Assembly: GCA_050741915.1 (NCBI GenBank)
Contig: JBOGEX010000083.1
Span: 1-12,772, forward strand
Source of the DNA: JACCTH01 sp050741915
Lineage (GTDB): Bacteria > Actinomycetota > Acidimicrobiia > Spongiisociales > ZC4RG35
Direction of reading: 5' to 3'
Length of the DNA stretch: 12,772 nucleotides
Shown here: piece after piece, positions 1 to 4,876 of the stretch
Layout: each line of letters begins with the position of its first letter
Numbering within the stretch: the stretch's first letter is position 1
The notes under the pieces: model-generated
What the model saw: only the letters and a program-made list of their open reading frames with translations
Databases searched by the model: none
What the model was told of the DNA's origin: nothing
Made by a program: the position numbers and the translations under genes

Positions 1-238
1 GCTTGGTTTGAGGAAGCTGGCGGACCTCCACCCGGAGGGATTCCATACCTTCGATCATTTCTAAAAGGACCCGGCCTCGAGGACCGTGGCGGACGGCGTT
101 GGTTACGAGCTCGCTCACCATCAGGACGAGATCGTCAACCCGAGTGCGCTCGGAGAATCTTTGCCGCACGAAATCGCGGGCATCGGCTGGCGCCTTGGGG
201 CCGGAAGTCATAAACCTGCGGTATTGGCCCAGAGTCAT
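1..238 (-). CDS. Anti-sigma factor, RsbW-like HATPase (partial, runs off the left edge)
   Basis: Only the N-terminal part is present; the reading frame is open to base 1. It was read from the reverse complement and begins MTLGQYRRFM. The run DARDFVRQRF and then SELVTNAVRHG match the N-box region of GHKL serine kinases of the RsbW/SpoIIAB anti-sigma family, with the Mg/ATP-binding Asn present. By family knowledge such proteins bind a SigB/SigF-type sigma factor and phosphorylate a STAS antagonist. It lies downstream of the sigma gene (stop at 318) on the same strand, so it is the likely partner of that sigma. An in-frame ATG at 283 also exists, but it sits 3 nt beyond the -10 element of a probable SigF-type promoter at 287-311, so ATG 238 (or ATG 211) is more compatible with that promoter. 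None of these starts has a strong ribosome binding site. The G1 and G2 ATP boxes lie outside the window. Confidence 0.8.
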   Translation of the reverse strand, partial: MTLGQYRRFMTSGPKAPADARDFVRQRFSERTRVDDLVLMVSELVTNAVRHGPRGRVLLEMIEGMESLRVEVRQLPQTK

Positions 239-286
239 CTTGCGTCCAGTGTCACCCCGGTCTCCCCCGATTTCATACCCCATCGC

Positions 287-311
287 TACCCGTTGGCCGA
301 GATCGACAAAC
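287..311 (-). promoter_or_regulatory. Putative SigF/SigB-type promoter of the anti-sigma gene
   Basis: On the minus strand GTTT (311-308) is followed by a 16-nt spacer and GGGTA (291-287). This is the form recognised by SigB/SigF-group factors (mycobacterial SigF about GTTT-N15-17-GGGTA). It lies between the sigma stop codon and the anti-sigma coding region. If used, the transcript would start near 278-281 and carry only the anti-sigma gene. That would be negative feedback by the neighbouring sigma factor. Confidence 0.55.
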
Positions 312-317
312 TCTCCC

Positions 318-1397
318 TTAGGAGTCGCTGTCTTCTCTGACGACGCTCCGGAGCCTTTCGAGGGCTCGCCCGAGGAGACGGGAGACATGCATCTGCGAGA
401 TCCCCACCCGCTCGGCGATTTCGGCTTGGGTGAGATCCTCAAAAAACCGGAGATAAACGATCTCCTGTTCGCGAGGAGGGAGCAACGCCAGTTCCTCGGC
501 CAACTCAGGCCAGCTAGTCATGACGCCGTCCTCATCCGAGGACAGGGATTCGGCGGTAGTTCCTCCGGTGACGGGATCGGTGGCGTCAATCGACTCCCAG
601 CGATAGGCCACCCGCGCCTTCTGGGCGTCGAGGACCTCTTCGCTGGTCATACCCAGTTCCAGGGCGATCTCGCTGGCATTTGGCTGGCGGCCGAGGTGCT
701 GGGTCAATCGGTCGGTCGCCTTACCAACGTTGAGGGTCGACTCCTGCAGGGCACGGGGCACCCGAACCGACCACGCCCGGTCGCGCAGATGGCGCTTCAG
801 TTCGCCGGCGATGGTCACTGCCGCAAACGGCTCGAAGTCGCCCTTCTCAACATCGAAGCGGTGCATCGCCGCCACCAGGCCGAGTAGCGCCACCTGCTCG
901 AGGTCGGCGTCGGCCACCCCTTTGCCCCGGAATCGCCGGGCGATCGACGCCGAGAACGGTCCAAAACGTCGTACTACTTCGTCCTGATATAGGGGATCGG
1001 TGGCGGCCCGAGCCAGTAGGTCGACGGAGTCGACCTCTGCCAGTACCGCTCCAGTCCCCGGAGCGCGGATGTGAAACCAGATGAGCCGGTGACCATCGGA
1101 GCGATCCTCACCCCAGCGCTGGCTAAGAGAACTGATGAGGCGAGTGGATAGTGGAGAAAGTTCGGGAGCGGCGAGGTCATCCGTACATCCCAGCTCGACT
1201 CGCCAATCTGCCGGTCCCGCCTCGATCTTGATCTCTAAGGTCTTTCCGCCACTCTCGAAGAAGTGGCCGACGGCTTCCGTGGCCATTAGTTGCGCCTCGG
1301 CTAGCCGCGAGGGATCGAGTTGGGTTTGTTCGGCGAGAATCCGACGGACCCATTGGGCGGTTTCCCGCCTGACCGGGAGCTCATGGAGGATCACCAC
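318..1397 (-). CDS. SigB/SigF-family sigma factor with a fused N-terminal degenerate HATPase domain
   Basis: This 359-residue protein has a C-terminal two-thirds that is a group 3 sigma-70 factor. Region 2 lies at about 140-212 (DLEQVALLGLVAAMHRFD, then the KRHLRDRAWSVRVPR stretch typical of SigB/SigF/FliA). Region 3 lies at about 215-265 and region 4 at about 300-352, with the helix-turn-helix LTQAEIAERVGISQMHVSR. Residues 1-110 are extra. They resemble an RsbW-type HATPase: a first helix ETAQWVRRILAEQTQLD, an N-box-like MATEAVGHFFESG, a strand ending in CTDD, and a closing SSLSQRWGED...GHRLIWFHI like the end of HATPase_c_2 domains. The N-box Asn is replaced (EAVGHF against ELVTNA in the neighbouring anti-sigma), so ATP binding is doubtful. 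Usual SigB/SigF proteins are about 260 residues and lack this part. The start is GTG at 1397, 19 nt after the STAS gene; a second GTG follows at once. The sigma call is firm; the N-terminal call rests on pattern only. Confidence 0.9.
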   Translation of the reverse strand: MVILHELPVRRETAQWVRRILAEQTQLDPSRLAEAQLMATEAVGHFFESGGKTLEIKIEAGPADWRVELGCTDDLAAPELSPLSTRLISSLSQRWGEDRSDGHRLIWFHIRAPGTGAVLAEVDSVDLLARAATDPLYQDEVVRRFGPFSASIARRFRGKGVADADLEQVALLGLVAAMHRFDVEKGDFEPFAAVTIAGELKRHLRDRAWSVRVPRALQESTLNVGKATDRLTQHLGRQPNASEIALELGMTSEEVLDAQKARVAYRWESIDATDPVTGGTTAESLSSDEDGVMTSWPELAEELALLPPREQEIVYLRFFEDLTQAEIAERVGISQMHVSRLLGRALERLRSVVREDSDS

Positions 1398-1416
1398 AAG
1401 ATCCCGGTTGACCTAA

Positions 1417-1749
1417 TCAGGCAGTCGCCTCCGAGATCGAGTCGTAGATGCTCAAGAGAGCATCTACTCCGGTGACAGCGAGTGTCCGTGCCACCGGCCC
1501 TCCAGAGAGAACGATGGACATCTTGCCGCCAGCCTCGTTGATCCGCTCCGAGTTGGTCAAAAGGCTGCGGATGCCGGTCGAATCCATGAACGAAACTTCG
1601 GTCATATCGATGACTACTTGATTGAGGCCTTGCTGAAGGGCATTGCCAACCGCCATATCCAGCAGATCCACCGTTGCCAGGTCGATCTCACCGCTCGCCC
1701 GCAGCAACGCTCTTCCGTTGTAATTCTCGGAGGCGACCTGAAAAGCCAT
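1417..1749 (-). CDS. STAS-domain anti-sigma factor antagonist (RsbV/SpoIIAA-like)
   Basis: A 110-residue single STAS domain. The core GEIDLATVDLL, then VVIDMTEVSFMDSTGIRSLL, is diagnostic. Ser57 in the D-S-T-G motif is the residue that RsbW-type kinases phosphorylate in this family. In the dephosphorylated form such proteins bind the anti-sigma factor and release sigma. ATG at 1749 is chosen because GGAG sits six bases upstream of it; a GTG at 1773 in the same frame would add eight residues but lacks such a site. The gene is first in a same-strand run STAS, sigma, HATPase, with 19 nt to the sigma start. A minus-strand promoter must lie within about 1750-1890, but no clear -35/-10 pair was seen there. 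Confidence 0.92.
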   Translation of the reverse strand: MAFQVASENYNGRALLRASGEIDLATVDLLDMAVGNALQQGLNQVVIDMTEVSFMDSTGIRSLLTNSERINEAGGKMSIVLSGGPVARTLAVTGVDALLSIYDSISEATA

Positions 1750-1829
1750 CGGATTCTCCGTCGACGAAATCACGCCGGTTGATCCTAGCCGGGCAGGCAG
1801 ACGCCTCTCCAGACATGGCTGGATTAGTC

Positions 1830-1855
1830 GTTTACGCCGTGGAGGAAAGTGGGTA
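1830..1855 (+). promoter_or_regulatory. Putative SigF/SigB-type promoter of the membrane protein-csbD operon
   Basis: GTTT (1830-1833), a 17-nt spacer and GGGTA (1851-1855) lie 36 nt upstream of the GTG start at 1892. This matches the SigB/SigF promoter class. The predicted start of transcription is near 1862, giving a leader of about 30 nt that holds AGGAG at 1881-1885, six bases from GTG. The downstream csbD gene belongs to a family named for its SigB control in Bacillus, which agrees with this reading. Confidence 0.65.
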
Positions 1856-1891
1856 CTCGCCGCATCGAATCAACCGACAAAGGAGTCAGTT

Positions 1892-2095
1892 GTGACGGAT
1901 AGAAGAACAGACAGAGAAGTCATAGTCACCAACAACGAAGGCCGCAGCAGCGGGGCATTGGTGGCCGGGATCGTGGCGGTGTTGGTGATTCTCCTCGCCA
2001 TTTGGTTTTTCGCTAACAACGACGTAGGCGGTGACGACGGGACGATCGGGGGCACGGTCGACGTGAACGTGAGCGTCCCGGCGACGACTAACTAA
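1892..2095 (+). CDS. Small single-pass membrane protein, unknown function
   Basis: A 67-residue protein starting at GTG 1892, with AGGAG six bases upstream. Residues 1-20 are polar and charged, about 22-41 form one hydrophobic helix (ALVAGIVAVLVILLAIWFF), and the tail is acidic/Gly-rich and then Val/Thr-rich (VDVNVSVPATTN). There are no cysteines and no lipobox. By charge it probably has the N terminus inside and a short tail outside. It is not assigned to a named family here. It follows the SigF-type promoter and sits 32 nt upstream of csbD, so it is probably co-transcribed and stress-induced. Its last codons and stop lie in the first copy of a 17-bp tandem repeat. Confidence 0.75.
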   Translation: MTDRRTDREVIVTNNEGRSSGALVAGIVAVLVILLAIWFFANNDVGGDDGTIGGTVDVNVSVPATTN

Positions 2096-2117
2096 GGGGG
2101 ACGACTAACTAAGGGGA
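2084..2117 (+). repeat. 17-bp tandem duplication across the stop codon
   Basis: The unit ACGACTAACTAAGGGGG occurs at 2084-2100 and again at 2101-2117, with one mismatch in the last base. Copy one encodes Thr-Thr-Asn-stop, the end of the membrane protein. Copy two is non-coding and runs into the GAAGGA ribosome binding site of csbD (2116-2121). Confidence 0.9.
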
Positions 2118-2127
2118 AGGAAACAGC

Positions 2128-2367
2128 ATGGACCGTGACTCAGTGGGTGGCACCGGTGATTGGAGCGACCAGATGATCGACGAAGGCCGCTGGGATCAGG
2201 CCCGGGGCAAAATCCGGGAAACCTGGGGTGAGATCATCGATGAGATCATCGATGACGAGTTCGACCAGAGCCGTGGCAATTGGGATCAGCTCGTCGGCAA
2301 GATCAAGGAGAAGTCGGGCGAAACTACCGAGGCCATCGAGGGCAAACTGCGCGACTGGTTTTCGTAA
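2128..2367 (+). CDS. CsbD-family stress-response protein
   Basis: A 79-residue hydrophilic, acidic, helical protein. It has the two half-repeats typical of CsbD/YjbJ proteins: GRWDQARGKIRETWGE (20-35) and GNWDQLVGKIKEKSGE (50-65). CsbD is a SigB-controlled general stress protein in Bacillus and the family is widespread; its biochemical role is not established. ATG 2128 is preceded by GAAGGA six bases upstream. It is second in a two-gene unit behind a SigF-type promoter and ends just before a perfect terminator hairpin. Residues 35-42 read EIID twice because of a 12-bp tandem duplication, which lengthens the linker between the half-repeats. Confidence 0.92.
   Translation: MDRDSVGGTGDWSDQMIDEGRWDQARGKIRETWGEIIDEIIDDEFDQSRGNWDQLVGKIKEKSGETTEAIEGKLRDWFS
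2230..2253 (+). repeat. Perfect 12-bp tandem repeat inside csbD
   Basis: GAGATCATCGAT occurs at 2230-2241 and 2242-2253 without a mismatch. It is in frame and encodes EIID-EIID. The in-frame unit keeps the protein intact and looks like a recent slippage or duplication product. Confidence 0.9.
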
Positions 2368-2385
2368 GGGGCTCTACTCCTGAGT

Positions 2386-2417
2386 AAAAGGGTGCGAACT
2401 TAGGTTCGCACCCTTTT
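2386..2417. terminator. Bidirectional rho-independent terminator between convergent genes
   Basis: A perfect 14-bp inverted repeat: AAAAGGGTGCGAAC at 2386-2399, loop TTAG, and GTTCGCACCCTTTT at 2404-2417. Each strand ends the stem in a run of T, so it can stop both the csbD operon (plus) and the aminotransferase operon (minus). The loop carries the aminotransferase stop codon (TAA on the minus strand, 2402-2400). Confidence 0.92.
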
Positions 2418-3215
2418 GTTTTCCTCGATCATGCCCTGATGCCGGCCTGAGAGGTAGTTGGTAAACGCCGCCGGTGAATAACTGAGTTGGCCGATGGCCA
2501 CCACCGGCGCAACCTCCTTCACAGTCGAAACCGCAACCACCTCGTTGGCCTGCTCGACATCCGCGAGCCGGAATCGTCCGCTGACGACCCTCTGACCATC
2601 TGCAGCTAGAGCCGCCAGCAGAAGACGAACAGTCACCGAGTCGAGGATCCCGAGATTGAGGGCCGGAGTCTCTATGAGCCCATCTCTGCGAATCCAAAGG
2701 ATGCCGAACGTGGGACCCTCGAGAACGAACCCCTCAGTCGAGATCAGGAGGGCGTCGTCGAATCCCTGGCATCGAGCCAGGCGACCGGCGGCCATGTTGG
2801 GGGCATACGAAATCGTCTTCACTCCGGTGAGCTCCCACCTCTCCCCACCGGGATGCCAGGGGGCGGCCACAGGTAGCAAGCGCAGGCGCTCGACCTTAGG
2901 CAGCAACGGCTGCCAGAGTACGATGCAGCGGCCGGGAAGTCGGTCCCCCGATCCCCGGGTGAGCACGACCCGGACGATGCAATCGTTGCCCTCCCGCGCC
3001 AGCTCGTCGACCCAGGCCCTCAGTTCCGACTCAGGCGGGCAAGGAATGTCGAGCGCAGCCGCGGACCGCGTCAACCATTGGTAGTGAGGAGTGAAAGCGA
3101 AGACAGCTCCGTCATACAAGCGAATTGCCTCGAAGCAGCCGTCGCCGCGCAGCAGGCCTTCGTCGTAAACCGAGATCGTTTCCTGGCGGTGGCCATCGAC
3201 CAGCGCAGTGCTCAT
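2400..3215 (-). CDS. Class IV PLP aminotransferase, aminodeoxychorismate lyase/branched-chain aminotransferase-like
   Basis: This 271-residue protein is of fold-type IV. It has the N-terminal RGDGCFEA (about 23-30), Lys133 in TGVKTISYAPN as the expected PLP Schiff-base lysine, and E166 in LEGPTFGILW as the cofactor-contacting acid. Members include 4-amino-4-deoxychorismate lyase (folate), branched-chain and D-amino-acid aminotransferases. Sequence alone does not decide between them; the length suits an ADC lyase. Its ATG (3215) overlaps the nadE stop by the four bases ATGA, so translation is probably coupled. The last codons lie in the stem of the shared terminator. No folate genes are nearby, so pabC is not assigned. 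Confidence 0.85.
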   Translation of the reverse strand: MSTALVDGHRQETISVYDEGLLRGDGCFEAIRLYDGAVFAFTPHYQWLTRSAAALDIPCPPESELRAWVDELAREGNDCIVRVVLTRGSGDRLPGRCIVLWQPLLPKVERLRLLPVAAPWHPGGERWELTGVKTISYAPNMAAGRLARCQGFDDALLISTEGFVLEGPTFGILWIRRDGLIETPALNLGILDSVTVRLLLAALAADGQRVVSGRFRLADVEQANEVVAVSTVKEVAPVVAIGQLSYSPAAFTNYLSGRHQGMIEENKRVRT

Positions 3216-4846
3216 CGGTAGCCGTTGGTGATTGGTAGTCGCCGGTCACGACCAAAAGCTTTGGTGGTGATCTTCACCCCCGGCGCTGCCTGCCTCCGCT
3301 TGTACTCGTTGCGATCGACCAGACGCGCTATGCGGCGAACCGTGCCGGCTTCGTGACCAGCATCGATGATGTCTTCTACTCCCTGATCCTCTTCGATGTA
3401 GAGACGCAGAATCGGATCGAGTTCCTCGTAGGGAGGAAGGCTGTCGGAGTCCTTCTGGTTGGGTCGGAGTTCGGCCGAGGGAGCCTTGGTAATGCTGCTC
3501 GGAGGGATCACCTCGGACTGGCGGTTCCGCCAGTTGGCGAGGTCATAAACAGTCGTCTTGAAGACGTCCTTCAAGACCGAGAAGCCTCCCACCATGTCGC
3601 CGTAGATGGTCGAGTAGCCGACAGCCATCTCCGACTTGTTGCCGGTGGCTACCACCATCGGTCCAAAACGGTTGGAGATCGCCATCAGCGTTGCTCCGCG
3701 GATACGCGCCTGAAGATTTTCTTCTGCCACCCCGAAGGGCTCCTCGCCGAAAAGAGACTCGAGGGCGAGAAGGTATTCACCGAAGACCGACTGGATCGGC
3801 ACCATGTCGAACTGGATACCAAGACGCTTGGCCAGATCAGTGGCGTCGGTAACGGAATGATCGGAGCTGAACTTCGACGGCATGGCGACTCCCCACACCC
3901 CGTCCGGGCCGAGGGCATCGGTAGCAATGGCCGCGGTCAAAGCCGAGTCGATCCCGCCCGAAAGGCTTATGACAACCCGGCGAAACCCGTTTTTGCGGAC
4001 GTAGTCACCGAGGCCGAGCTGCAAGGCTCGATAGATCTCCTCCTCGGGTCGAAGCAATGGCACGACCGTCCCGCGACCGGTGAGATCGTCGTCTAGGTCG
4101 AGGAGAAACCGATCCTCGGCGAACTGTGGGGAGCGGTGGATCACGGCGCCGTCACGATCGATGATGACCGAGCAGCCATCGAAAACCAGCTCGTCCTGGC
4201 CGCCGACCAAGTTGACGTAGACCACCGGCACTCCGGCGTTGCGGGCACGTTTAGCCAACATCTTCTCTCGCTCTAGAGCCTTGCCGTAGTGATACGGAGA
4301 GCCGTTGATGTTGAGCAGGATCTGAGCCCCGGCTCTGGCTTGTTGGGTGGGGGGACCCTCGGGTAGCCAGATGTCCTCGCAAATCGAGATCCCGAAGCGA
4401 ACGCCGGCGATGTCGTTCGTGAATTCGGGCTCCTCGCCAACGAGGAAGTATCGATCCTCGTCGAAGACCCCATAGTTCGGCAGCGCGATCTTGTGATAGG
4501 TCGCCTGCCACTCCCCGCCTTGGAGGATGGCAGCGGCGTTGTAAATGTTGCGCCGGGCGGCATCGGCGTCGCCTCGTCCTTCACCCCGTCCGAGATCAAC
4601 AAAGCCGACCACTGTCGTGCATCGGCCCGAGCGGGTGGAGAGACGGCGAATAACGTCGAGATTGTCTTCGACGAAGGCCAAGCGCAGCACCAGGTCCTCA
4701 GGCGGATAACCGGTCACAGCTAGCTCGGGCAGGAGGAGAACATCGGCGCCTTGACTCTCGGCCCAGGCCATGGAATCGGCGATCAGCGCCTCGTTGCCGT
4801 CCAGATCCCCGACTCGAAGATTGACCTGGGCGCCGGCGATTCGCAT
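3212..4846 (-). CDS. nadE: Glutamine-dependent NAD+ synthetase
   Basis: This 544-residue cytoplasmic enzyme makes NAD+ from deamido-NAD+, ATP and glutamine. The N-terminal nitrilase-fold glutaminase domain shows its triad: Glu41 (LLLPELAVTGYPPEDL), Lys119 (YHKIALPNYGVFDE) and Cys156 (ISICEDIW). The C-terminal synthetase domain has the PP-loop SGGIDSAL at 296-303, followed by ATGNKSE and YGDMVGGFSVLKD signatures. Both halves are complete. The length fits the shorter two-domain bacterial form rather than the roughly 680-residue mycobacterial form. ATG 4846 lies 30 nt from the divergent glnE start. No clear ribosome binding site precedes it. Confidence 0.97.
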   Translation of the reverse strand: MRIAGAQVNLRVGDLDGNEALIADSMAWAESQGADVLLLPELAVTGYPPEDLVLRLAFVEDNLDVIRRLSTRSGRCTTVVGFVDLGRGEGRGDADAARRNIYNAAAILQGGEWQATYHKIALPNYGVFDEDRYFLVGEEPEFTNDIAGVRFGISICEDIWLPEGPPTQQARAGAQILLNINGSPYHYGKALEREKMLAKRARNAGVPVVYVNLVGGQDELVFDGCSVIIDRDGAVIHRSPQFAEDRFLLDLDDDLTGRGTVVPLLRPEEEIYRALQLGLGDYVRKNGFRRVVISLSGGIDSALTAAIATDALGPDGVWGVAMPSKFSSDHSVTDATDLAKRLGIQFDMVPIQSVFGEYLLALESLFGEEPFGVAEENLQARIRGATLMAISNRFGPMVVATGNKSEMAVGYSTIYGDMVGGFSVLKDVFKTTVYDLANWRNRQSEVIPPSSITKAPSAELRPNQKDSDSLPPYEELDPILRLYIEEDQGVEDIIDAGHEAGTVRRIARLVDRNEYKRRQAAPGVKITTKAFGRDRRLPITNGYR

Positions 4847-4876
4847 GCAGTTTCTGAGACTACGCCAAGATAGAGA

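Noticed and set aside
275..280. A second GGGTAT on the minus strand near the anti-sigma start
   Set aside because: There is no GTTT 12-17 bases upstream; the nearest is 27 bases away.
239..283. Upstream ATG (283) for the anti-sigma gene
   Set aside because: It sits three bases after the GGGTA element, so a transcript from that promoter would miss it. It remains possible on read-through mRNA from the sigma gene.
99..887. A 262-codon plus-strand frame over the anti-sigma and sigma genes
   Set aside because: It lies opposite clear sigma region 3/4 and HATPase coding sequence and has no domain signal.
1750..1773. Upstream GTG start (1773) for the STAS gene
   Set aside because: It lacks a ribosome binding site, whereas ATG 1749 has GGAG at ideal spacing and the STAS domain begins just after it.
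3353..4096. A 247-codon plus-strand frame inside nadE
   Set aside because: It is antisense to the synthetase domain of nadE, whose motifs are intact; composition-driven shadow.
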